From Acholoe squamosa (lineage: Eukaryota > Annelida > Polychaeta > Phyllodocida > Polynoidae): a DNA stretch of 64,000 nt. A program made the position numbers and the translations under genes. Positions 54,781-64,000 of this stretch are shown one piece after another. Location: contig OX439042.1 of the NCBI GenBank assembly GCA_949317995.1, forward strand, positions 17,773,174 through 17,837,173, read 5' to 3'. The notes beneath the pieces were generated by a model. The model was given only the letters and a program-made list of their open reading frames with translations. It did no database searches and was not told where the DNA came from. The first letter of the stretch is position 1. The number at the start of each line of letters is the position of its first letter.

Positions 54781-55665
54781 TCAAAGTAATACATTGTGGG
54801 ACTGGGAGACTCCCCATTCTCCTTCACACATATAGTGGGAGACCAGGTAGTTGGAGGTGTGAGTCCCGTTTACACACATCCTTCTGGGACTCTTTGTGGC
54901 ACCTGGACTCCACACACTTCAGAGTCCTCCCAGCTAAGCTGGAGATCGTGACAGGCAAGCCACACCCCTACCCCCCACACACACAGTGTGGTGAGAACAG
55001 TGAACCCTGTCTTACATAACCAAATCCAGTCTGATGAGTACATACGAAACCACACAGGATTCCTCGCTCCCCTCGACACACACACACAGTGCAAGGAGCC
55101 TGGATACCCTGAGGGTAAACCCAATCTACCAACCCTAAACAGCTGCTACCCCAACCGGATAACCCACACCCAAACACCACACACTGGGTACCAGCCACCT
55201 GGGGTTGCAGCTGGTTCCCTCTTGCCACACTACCTTGACATGGATGAAGCACCTACAGTGCTTTTGCGGTCGCTGGTATTATTCTCAAAGTTTACACCTT
55301 GCCCCATCAAGAACAAGACTTACCATACTCATGTTTGATCAGACATTCAGAGACTATTCAGTCTTTTCTTTTCTGGACAGGTATTAAAAGCTGTTTGTCC
55401 AAAACAGCTAGATGAGGTGTTTATGTGCTGCTTGTCCATCACAGCAGTGATCACATCTATATGTGACACAATCTGCGAAAAGGGGCCTTAGTGCAGGGCG
55501 CAATAAGACCCCCTTTCCCAGTACATGTCACTATTGATGACCATATCTATGAGGAGGTGTTAGGGAGAAAGCTGTTACTGGAGAACATCCCCTACTCCTT
55601 TCAAAAGATAGCCAATCAGAAGCTTCTACAGAGAATTATTTATCTAAACTATCTCAAGATGGGGA
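54781..55665. other. Flank of the Penelope-like element; possible hammerhead core; family-C repeat
   Basis: It contains a CTGATGA...GAAAC core at 55031-55051 and a family-C-like stretch at 55345-55620 (ctgcttgtccatcacagcag, catatctatgaggagg). No gene was recognised. Confidence 0.5.
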
Positions 55666-55849
55666 GTGAGTGAGTGAGTAATAGATGTTTAACGCCATTT
55701 TGACAGCTAAGGTCATATTCATGGCGAGAACTACATTACAAAATTTCACAGAGGAATGTGTCAAAGCCCGCGCATATGTGCACCACACACATCCTGGGGG
55801 GATAGGAAAGATGAGAAATAGACCCTTTTAAGTGGGCTAGGGAAGCCCG
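55666..55849 (-). repeat. SINE-A copy
   Basis: A perfect 13-bp duplication CTCAAGATGGGGA (55653-55665 and 55850-55862). Confidence 0.94.
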
Positions 55850-56350
55850 CTCAAGATGGGGACAGCCATTAATTTTGTGGGCATTAGGTAGACTAATGTC
55901 TCGACAACATTTGGTGGTCAGGATTTAAACCGAATGGTCAAATGGAAAAGAGATGGAAACAGATTATAGTGTAGGGCTACATAGCTATATAAGGTTAGAC
56001 AAGACTTTCATACAAACATCACACACATACTGTATGTCAACTCAAGTTCAAGGCAAGGTAATTATTGGAAATATCTGTTATAAAAGTGACTGAAGGAGAG
56101 GCATCGTCAGAGTCAATACCTCAGTTCATCCATACTCCAAGTGGTGCAATAACTAGTGCAAGTGAAAGGAACTATCCCCTGCTGACTACATTGCCTTCTG
56201 CTTCGTTCTGAATCATGGCCAAATCTAGTCCTCCTGAAGCATTCACCTTTGAGGAGCCCTCAAGGAGTCCAGATTGGGAGGAGGTACATGAGATTCAGAT
56301 CAGTCACTAAATAAAAGAATGGGGATGGGGATACCCAAGTGTTTTATATT
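55850..56350. other. No recognised gene
   Basis: Unique sequence with short ORFs only. Confidence 0.4.
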
Positions 56351-56532
56351 GCATGACGAGACAGTGAGTGAGTGAGTAATAGATGTTTAACGCCATTTCG
56401 ACATCTAAGGTCATATTCATGGCGAGAAGACATTACACAATTTCACAGAGGAATGTATCGGTGCCCAGGCATATGTGCACCACACACATCCTGAGGGGAC
56501 AGGAAAGAAGAGATATAGACCCTTTTAAGTGG

Positions 56533-57225
56533 TCAGTGTTCTTCCTTTGTCGCTCAAATAAAATAGACGCCAAACTACGACAGCGCTCAGTGATAATTGA
56601 GGGGAAGACCTACAGCCATAAGAACCTGAACAATCTACCACACCAATTGACACTAGAAAAAGCGAATGAAGCTAGAACACCTGATGGACTTATGTATCTA
56701 TCCAACCATCACAAACTGTCAAATCTCTACCCGGTAGAAATAGATGATGGAGAAAATGTTTTCTCAAGTGTAGAACAGGGATTTCAATACCACAAAGCTA
56801 TCCTATGCAACAGCCCAGAGAAAGCTGCTCGTATCATGGAAATATCCAATCCATACGACATGATGTTAGAGACTAAGTCCCTAAAGCAAACCCCCCAATG
56901 GGGCAAAGAGGCTGAAAAAATCATGTACAGACTAAATGCCACCAAATTTGCTATACCTGCACTCAAAGATTACCTGATCTCTACAGGAAACCTCAACCTA
57001 TATGAAGGAAATTTCCACCCAGTTTATGGTACAGGATATCACCTAGGTCAAGCAAACCTATGCTGCATTGACAATCTGAGAGGTGAAAATGTACAGGGAA
57101 AGCTCCTGATGCGCATAAGAAACGCCTTGACCAATGCCCAACCAGCGACCGGCGCTGACCAGCATCCAAATGTCGATCCACCACCTGGTCAACCTCTGCA
57201 ACAAACTCCTCCACACAGATACTGA
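56533..57225 (+). CDS. LINE ORF1 with a C-terminal NADAR domain (5' truncated)
   Basis: Open from the LINE boundary at 56533 to TGA at 57223. An ATG at 56383 lies in the flanking SINE, so the first 50 codons of the longest frame are not LINE sequence and ORF1 lacks its true start. The first ~55 residues (KIDAKLRQRSVIIEGKTYSH) resemble the end of a LINE ORF1 nucleic-acid-binding region (weak). A full-length NADAR (YbiA-like) domain follows, about 57687-free at 56689-57130: LSNHHKLSNLYPVEI, VFSSVEQGFQYHKAI with the key Glu, PQWGKEAEKIMYRLNATKFA, LISTGNLNLYEG, and the closing GENVQGKLLMRIRNAL. Known NADAR proteins are N-glycosidases acting on ADP-ribosylated or riboflavin-pathway substrates; activity here is inferred. 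The usual WG.G motif reads YGTGY. The tail is Pro/Gln-rich. Confidence 0.82.
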   Translation, partial: SVFFLCRSNKIDAKLRQRSVIIEGKTYSHKNLNNLPHQLTLEKANEARTPDGLMYLSNHHKLSNLYPVEIDDGENVFSSVEQGFQYHKAILCNSPEKAARIMEISNPYDMMLETKSLKQTPQWGKEAEKIMYRLNATKFAIPALKDYLISTGNLNLYEGNFHPVYGTGYHLGQANLCCIDNLRGENVQGKLLMRIRNALTNAQPATGADQHPNVDPPPGQPLQQTPPHRY

Positions 57226-57956
57226 AAAAACTATGCCATAGAAATGTACATAAATATATTTGTACTGTTTATCATATTTAATTGTATAAACTCATCAAAA
57301 GAATTTTGTCTTATAACACTCACCTATATAATCTGATATGAGTAAAAAAACTTAGATGTTATTGAAACTGGAGAGCTCCAAGCTAAATTCTAGCAGCTAC
57401 TCTTCTACCCTATGGCGGCCATCAGAGCTGTATGCCCCGTTGGGTTTTTTTCTTCTTTTTTTTTATTATTTTTTGGTTTCAAATATTACGTAAAATCACC
57501 ATAAATCCAAAACACAGGCCGAATTCCTAAATGATTGCATCATCAAAAACATCATCCCAAAAGGACTCATGATCAGGATTCTACTGACAAATCAGACATT
57601 TTTCATAATTGTTGACATCATTGCATAGCAACTCGGTCACTATGGTTACAGGTGAAAAATTCGATCATTTTTATTACCTCAGGTAGCATTTTTGTAACAA
57701 TTGGCATCTTGCCTGATGAAGAGTCATAAATGACTCGAAACGTCGCACCATAAGATCAGCAACAACATAACACCAAAATGTAACATCAATTATCATACTC
57801 ATCAAATGTCTAAGAAATAAACTGTTATTAATATGAAACTGACTGTGTTTGGTTTTGTGTGATATTCTTATCTCCACATTTTTCTATTCTCATCACATGT
57901 GTTACATAGTAGATTTGTATTTATGGTATCAATTGATACAGGTAAAATTATTATAA
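57226..57956 (+). other. Inter-ORF region of the LINE
   Basis: About 730 bp, long for a LINE spacer. It has a T-rich run (57445-57480) and a hammerhead-like hairpin core at 57713-57741. There is no ORF. No poly(A) or duplication separates the two ORFs, which argues that they moved together. Confidence 0.55.
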
Positions 57957-60814
57957 AGATGTCTAACTACAATTCCTAACATAAACCTGTATAATACTCC
58001 CAACTTTAAATCAGGTTTTTCAGTGGTCCACCTCAATGCTAGATCTATTAGAAACAAACCAGCTGGACTAAAAGACGAGTTAGACAATAAAAACATTGAT
58101 GTATTATTATTTTCTGAAACTTTCCTAAACAATACTGATGAGGATGCACTTTATCGATTATCCAGGTATAACATGTATAGACATGATAGAATAAGTGAAT
58201 TTAGAGGAGGAGGCCTGATTGCACATATACTTGATACTGTTACATGTTCTGCCACTACATACCAGCATTTGAATAGAGGTAACCCTAATATAGAAACTCA
58301 ATGGCTTCTTATACAAAAGGGCATGGCAAAGAAAACTCTAATCTGCAATGTATATAGATCACCAAACGGAAATCTAGCCTCATTCTGTGATACAATGCTT
58401 GCAACTTTGCTACAGATTGAAAATTTCGATGAATTTGATATTATTTGTATAGGTGACTTCAACGTCGATGTACTTATAGAGGATAATGACAGAACCATGT
58501 TATATGAAATGATGGAAAATTTCAACCTAAGACAACTTATAAACTGTGTTACTACTACGGCAGGCTATAATACGTGCTTGGATTTAATTTTCACAAATTG
58601 TAATAATGTCTTATCTTATGGTCCACTAAATATTCACTTAAGTGACCATCTTCCTATCTATATAATACGAAAAAATGCATCGATAAAGGCTGGTCATAGA
58701 TATTTTACTGGGAGGTCTTAGAAAAATTATAACAGTGCAGTTTTTCTTGATAAACTAAAAAACTTAGACTGGACTAATTTTGAAAATTCACGATCCTCTG
58801 AAACTTGTTGGAATATCTTTGAAAAAAACCTATACGATACTTTAGACAGCATGTGTCCCATTAGAGAATTTAAAATCAAAGACCAAAGTTCGCCTTGGAT
58901 GACAAATTATTTATTAGAACGGATTAATGAAAAAAATGAAATGCTAAAAACAGCAAGGAAGTCCGGGTCTGTCCTTGACTGGCACAGAGCTAGAACTATT
59001 AGAAACCAGGTTAACACGGAGAAAGAGACTGCAAGGCAAAATTTCTTCAAAAAGGAATGTGATGATAACATCAAAGATACCAAGGCATTCTGGAGAAGTA
59101 TAAAAATGGTTATTCCATCAAAAAATTCGGACAATTGTACAATAAATTTGATAAATGAAAATAAGAACTCAGTAGAACTACCTGACACTGCCTCATTTAT
59201 TAATGAATTTTTTGTCAATATAGGACCAAGCCTAGCCAGCAAACATACCGATCCATGGTCTTTCGATGGTACAACATGCATAGCTGATATGCCTGACCTA
59301 GAGGTATCCAGAGATGAAATAATCAAATGTCTAAAAGATATCGACACATCGAAATCGTCTTGTCTCAATTATATACCTACTAATATATTTAAGGAAGCAA
59401 CTCTGTGTATGATTGAAAAATTTGAAAAAATAATCAAATTATGTATCGAAACTAGTAAAATTCCTAGCAGCTGGAAAATAGCTGTAGTCACCCCCCTACC
59501 AAAAGGAGGAGACAATACAAATGTATCTAATTATCGTCCAATCAGTGTTCTTCCTGTACCAGGTAAAATTTTCGAAAGGTTAATACATAATGCAATCTCT
59601 CAGCACTTAGCCACTAACTCAATATTAACTGAACGCCAAGGAGGATACCAGAGAGATAAGTCTACTATTGACTCCATAAGTTCCTTTGTAAATGATGTAT
59701 TAAGAAATCGAAATATTGGATATATAACTTTAGCAGCATTTATTGATATCAAGAAGGCTTTTGACTCTGTTAATTATCTAATATTGCTAGAAAAACTTGA
59801 ACGCTACGGTATAAGGAGAAAAAACTTAGAATTAATCAGGAATTATTTGACAAATAGAAAACAATGTACCATGGCAAATAATATTAAATCAGCAGAATTA
59901 CCCCTAACCTGTGGAGTACCCCAAGGATCAATTTTGGGTCCTTTATTTTTCTTATTGTACATAAATGACTGTATACAAATAGATGATATACATAAAACTA
60001 TGTTATACGCGGATGATAGTGTACTATATGTGTCTGGACCTAACATAGATTTATTAGAAATAAGTTTGCAACATGCCTTAAATAAATTTATAACATGGGC
60101 TAATAAAAAAAAATTAACCACCAATGAGAGCAAAACAAAAATCATGACCTTCTCTACAGCCCAAACTCTAAAAAATCTACATAGGCCACACATTGAAATA
60201 AATGGGACTGTACTACTGAGTGTCAATTCATATAAGTATCTAGGAGTACTGATAGACCAAGAAATGAATTTTAACCTACATGTGAAGGCTCTGATGAAGA
60301 ATGTCCGCTACAAATCATTTCTATTGTATAAAATACGACATATGCTATCACATACGGTACTCCTACGTGTATATAAAACCTATGTTTTACCAATAATAGA
60401 CTATGCTGATATTTTCTATGATACTGCCAATGGAACCTTACTCGATGAACTTCAAGACTGCAAAACAAATGTATTAAAACTTGCCTTGGTTTGAATATAC
60501 TAACATCAACTGATAGAGTTCATCATGTAGCAAACCTCCCCAAACTTCTGTACAGAAGACAATACCATTGTAAGATGTTTGCACATAAAATGATCAGGCA
60601 AAGACTGAATGTCAGAGTAGCAAATAGACAAACTCGCCTACATGATGCTCCAGTACTTTTCTATAGTAATATAAACTGTAAAGCATATGAAAAAGGTCCC
60701 GAAGTGAGATGTGCCCAATTGTGGAATGCCTTACCTACAAATACTAGAAATATAAGAGAAATAGGTACTTTCAAAAACCTGATGAAATTGGATTTAATGA
60801 AAACCATCCCATGA
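57957..60814 (+). pseudogene. LINE ORF2: AP-like endonuclease and reverse transcriptase
   Basis: The frame is open after a TAA at 57954, with no clear in-frame ATG; an ATG at 57959 is one frame off. Endonuclease: VVHLNARSIRNK, LLFSETFLN, VYRSPNG, CIGDFNVDV, CLDLIFTN and LSDHLPIYI, the full EEP set. A single TAG at 58719 interrupts, and the same frame continues into the RT: NYRPISVLPVPGKIFERLIH, AAFIDIKKAFDSVN, LTCGVPQGSILGPLFFLLYI, the catalytic MLYADDSVLY, and VNSYKYLGVLID. A one-base shift near 60485 leads into the C-terminal domain ending at 60814 (VRCAQLWNALPTNTRNIREI). No RNase H follows. The protein nicks DNA and primes cDNA at the nick. Two lesions in ~950 codons point to recent loss. 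Confidence 0.95.
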
Positions 60815-61163
60815 AATTAATATGATTAAAATTTCTTATTTATATCTAGTTACTTGTATCTATGTAACACTGTTTGATTAGTATTTAACAATTCTTTTTT
60901 AAAAAAAAACTCACCTACTACTGCTTAAATACAATTATATACACCGCCATGTACCACATCATAATGTCAAACTATTCTCACAACTCTATATATGGAATGC
61001 TATATACCATGGGGAGAGGCATAATAATATCTTTTGATACGCCTCAACCCATGAACTTATTGGTCTTTATACGCACGATGGAATATTTTTCTACTACATA
61101 ACTCTGTATCATAACTCATATGTCTATGACCAATAAAGTTCAAAGTTGTTCAAAAAAAAAAAA
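60815..61163 (+). other. LINE 3' UTR and poly(A) tail
   Basis: About 350 bp, AT-rich, ending with AATAAA 15-20 nt before a 12-A tail (61152-61163). Confidence 0.85.
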
Positions 61164-61194
61164 GTGGGCTAGGGAAGCACGCATGACGAGACAG

Positions 61195-61636
61195 AACAGT
61201 ACCTAAGGAATACATATAGAAATGACCCCACACATGACCCATCCAAAAATGCTAAACGGACAGAACGAGTCTTTCGTCATCCGGAGCACGCAGGATTCGC
61301 TCAATTGAGTACGCAGGATTCGCTCCAAACAAACAAACAATTGATGATATCTATTGTGGATTCACAGGTGCCTTCTTAGGCCAATATTGGTTGAGATTTG
61401 GATTTTATAGGTCTGTCTTGAGTCAGTATTTTGGGTTGGTTGTTCCAGACATCCTTCCTATCTTGGATTTTTGTCTTGGTCGCTCTCCAGGAGTTGCAAT
61501 TTAGAAATTTCTTGGTTGGAAGTCCCATTTCCTTCAGTCTCGGATTTGCCTGCCCGGAATCTTGTCTAGGCTGAGTCTTGTGAACAGTATCTGGAAAGAG
61601 TCATGTTTACTCTGGGGATCTAGGACTTGGGAGAAA
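61195..61636. other. No recognised gene
   Basis: Sequence between the SINE flank and the large ORF. It has a short direct repeat (acgcaggattcgctc at 61286 and 61311). It could be a 5' leader of the following ORF. Confidence 0.35.
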
Positions 61637-64000
61637 ATGCACTCAGGGAAAAACAAAGGGCGTAGTACTATAAACTCCACTTTGGGCAGGGGGCCTCCCC
61701 CTTCAGAAGTTGCTGCCCTCCGAAGTGGTAGCTCTCCAAGTTCAGACGGGACCAGTCCGGATAGTTTGGTCCAGGAGAATGTTGGTAGTGTTTCCTCCCA
61801 AGACAGCGAAAGTCTAAGAATGAAGCGGTTAGAAAAGATTATAGGAGGGGACCCCAGTCAGCATGATAAGGGGGTAAAACTACCTCCGGGGATAGTTCCA
61901 GCTCTGACTGGAGAGATGTCTTTAGAAGACTTGGGGTTGAATGAGGATGAGAAAGCAGCAGTTTCTCGAAGACTGGAAAGATCACAAAAGAGGGTTATTT
62001 CAGTTTCAGAAAAGGACCAAGCTAATATTGCCAGGGGGGGTGGGAGGGTAGAACAGGGCAACGAAGTACATGAAGTTTCACCTCCTCGGGGTGATCAGCC
62101 TGACGTTGGTAAAGATCTTCTTTCCACTCCAAGGACTGCTTTGGAACACATAAAGAAGGTGCGTCAGAGTGTTGAAAAGACGCTGAAAGATTTAAAAGAC
62201 AGAACTACACCCCAAGCAGCTAAGAAGTTAAGCTCGGGGATGGGTCTCCTGGGTTCCCCCCAAACATCAACAAAGGGTGTCCCTGATTCTCCTTCTCACA
62301 CTCCATCTCATAATGATTGGTCAAAAGTGAACCCAGATTCTGAGAAAGCTTGGGAACTGGAGGGGTCTATGTTGGACAAAGGTATCAATGGGACTCTGAA
62401 TGTTGCCTTAGATAATGTTTCAACAGACACCGATAAAGATAACAGGTCCAGAGGGGAGGGGGATCAGGCTGAAAGTACCGGCAATACCTTATCAGGTTTG
62501 GAGGCACTAAACGCAAATCAAATTCCTGAGGGAAAAGATACAGGTACAGGGATGAGGCTTGAACAATTAGGAGAGGGTCAGTTAGGCGAGCCACACGACA
62601 CCACGGCAGGGAACAGAGACGGGTCTGAGGACCCTGATAGGGTGTCCCCAGAGCCAGTGTTGGATAACGGAGACAGGCCCAGTGGGAGGGAGCCTGTAGA
62701 CCTTAATGCACACACGATACCTGTTCTATGGGAACAAGTAAGGCTTGACAATGCCTATTTAGTAGCAGGAATGAGGGCCCTCGAGAATGGGTTGAACCCC
62801 CTGAACAATGATACTAGACATCTGGTACACAGACATTTGCATGCCCTGAGAGCCAAGGCTGCACTGGTGCTAATGGAAATCTTTTTCTTCTTACAGCAAT
62901 ACCCCTCTCTATACTGTGTTTTTAGAGAATGATTGATTGATTGATTTGTGTTTTACAGCACTTTAGCGGCACTAAGTGGCTATCCCGTGCTTCACAGGTT
63001 GATAATTTAACAGAGGAATGTGTCAGTGCCCGCGCATATGTGCACCACACACATCCTGAGGGGATAGGAAAGAGGAGATATAGACCCTTTTAAGTGGGCT
63101 AGGGAAGCCCGTGTTTTTAGAGAAGAATATACCCACTTCTTGGGGACTCTTGCTCATGTGACCATTCTGGGTGGTTGTGCTTATCCGGACCTAAATGTAA
63201 TCAGTCCTGCAATAGCAAAAGACATTGCTGTAGAGGCATTGTCTGAGTTGAGAGGTATAGCTGCTTTTGCAGATGGTGTTCTAGAGAAAATGGACAACAA
63301 GGAAGCGGAGAGGCCGAGGGGGGTAGGGTCAGCAAATTCCACTGATGTCCTAGCTCTCATGCATGCGAGTGATAAAGAAGAGGAAGTACGGGTAAAGGTG
63401 TCAAACAAGAAGACCCAGGTGGTGCCAGAGATGATCGTTTCTCTGTATGTTTCTAAACATAATCCTTTGGACCCTCTGGCTGCTCTGAAGGAGAGCAAGG
63501 TTGCTGAAGAGGGAGATGAATATGGTACTCTGGAAATTTTGGGTACCACCTATCTTAAAGTTTCTTTTGGGTCCCTCTTAGACAAAACTCTGAAAGTGAT
63601 GCAGGATGACTTTATGGAGGTGTTTGTAAGGCAAAGTGTTCTTTATGAGGCAGTAGAAGCCGATAAGGCAAAAAACCAAAAAGGAGCGACTACCTATGCC
63701 CAACATGAGTATGTCTTGAGTATGGATCGGCTAGATGATCCAGTGGGTGCTCTCATTGCAAGAAAATATATCAACAAAAGGCAGGCTCGTGAGTTATACA
63801 AGAATCTTTATGTTAGCAAAGAGTTGGGGGTTCTTGTCAAAATAAGAAAGGAATCTGATCTCCATAAAAACCTCAGTAACTTAGAGACTGGGGACCTGGC
63901 TCTCCTAAGCCCAGAGAATGCTTGTGAATCAGAGTTATCCCCTACAGTTAAACCCAGAGAAAGGGTCTGGGATCTGGTCAAATCAAGAAGTTTTCCCAAG
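61637..64000 (+). pseudogene. Large unrecognised ORF (at least ~720 codons) split by a SINE-B
   Basis: From the ATG at 61637 (MHSGKNKGRSTINSTLGRG) the frame is open to the SINE at 62930. After the SINE the duplicated TGTTTTTAGAGAA lets the same frame resume (CVFRE|EYTHFLGTLAHV), and it stays open to the window end. Residues 1-330 are polar and low-complexity, with a short coiled-coil-like stretch (HIKKVRQSVEKTLKDLKDRT). After about 380 the sequence looks globular (EQVRLDNAYLVAGMRALENG; GTLEILGTTYLKVSFGSLLD; RQARELYKNLYVSKELGVLV). The length without introns and the setting suggest a Gag- or ORF1-like transposon protein, but I do not recognise it. A host gene is the alternative. Confidence 0.6.
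62930..63111 (-). repeat. SINE-B copy interrupting the large ORF
   Basis: Full-length SINE-B with a perfect 13-bp duplication TGTTTTTAGAGAA (62917-62929 and 63112-63124). It introduces a TGA immediately at the junction. Confidence 0.95.

Larger units (their letters stand above)
56533..61163 (+). mobile_element. Non-LTR retrotransposon (LINE) carrying a NADAR domain
   Basis: 4.6 kb ending in AATAAAGTTCAAAGTTGTTC and twelve A residues. The target duplication AAGTGG (56527-56532 and 61162-61167, partly merged with the tail) shows that the whole segment inserted as one unit into a SINE. ORF1 is NADAR-bearing and ORF2 is endonuclease plus RT (Jockey/CR1-like, no RNase H seen). ORF2 has one stop and one frameshift, so the copy is inactive but fairly young. 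Confidence 0.88.
56365..61180 (-). repeat. SINE-A copy split by the NADAR-bearing LINE
   Basis: The SINE occupies 56365-56532 and 61168-61180, with the LINE between. The 14-bp duplication GCATGACGAGACAG lies outside both halves (56351-56364 and 61181-61194). Confidence 0.93.

Noticed and set aside
56383..56532. The first 50 codons of the NADAR frame as part of the protein
   Set aside because: They are the antisense of a SINE and lie outside the LINE target duplication.

Overview
The window is animal nuclear DNA, probably from a lophotrochozoan and most likely a mollusc. The reasons are GT-AG introns, one multi-exon gene for a Cys-loop chloride-channel subunit, very high transposon content, and SINE-like repeats with (ACTC)n or (AATC)n tails of a kind common in molluscs. 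The species assignment is an inference from style only. There are no bacterial operons and I found no RNA genes.

Layout. 1-3261 (minus): gag plus the start of pol of a Ty3/gypsy element, with a poly(A)-tailed LINE 3' end abutting its 5' side at 3262. 3640-4525: a 20-bp minisatellite with higher-order structure. 7093-9081: SINE copies and the 3' end of an RNase-H-bearing LINE. 9565-14840 (plus): a truncated copy of a second gypsy family. 19024-44735 (plus): four exons of a glycine-receptor/GluCl-type channel gene. Its third intron is about 21 kb and holds an LTR-bounded copy of the second gypsy family (24487-37145, minus) and two diverged tandem copies of a ~3-kb block. 47316-54757 (plus): a decayed Penelope-like element (RT plus GIY-YIG) peppered with SINEs and a MITE. 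56533-61163 (plus): a LINE whose first ORF carries a NADAR domain, flanked by a 6-bp target duplication inside a SINE that has its own 14-bp duplication. 61637-64000 (plus): a long unrecognised ORF split by one SINE insertion that is exactly reversible on paper.

The most unusual items are: (1) a NADAR domain in ORF1 of a non-LTR retrotransposon, co-mobilised with an endonuclease/RT ORF2; (2) a gypsy family with a large third ORF after integrase, with two zinc-finger-like motifs, a coiled coil and no membrane segment, seen in two copies; (3) the same 11-nt string at the end of gag in two different gypsy families; (4) SINEs that share one body but carry two different 3' tails, one of which matches the 3' end of a LINE in this window; (5) two hammerhead-like cores.

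Almost all transposon genes here are broken by stops or frameshifts. All calls come from reading motifs and comparing stretches within the window; no database search was possible.
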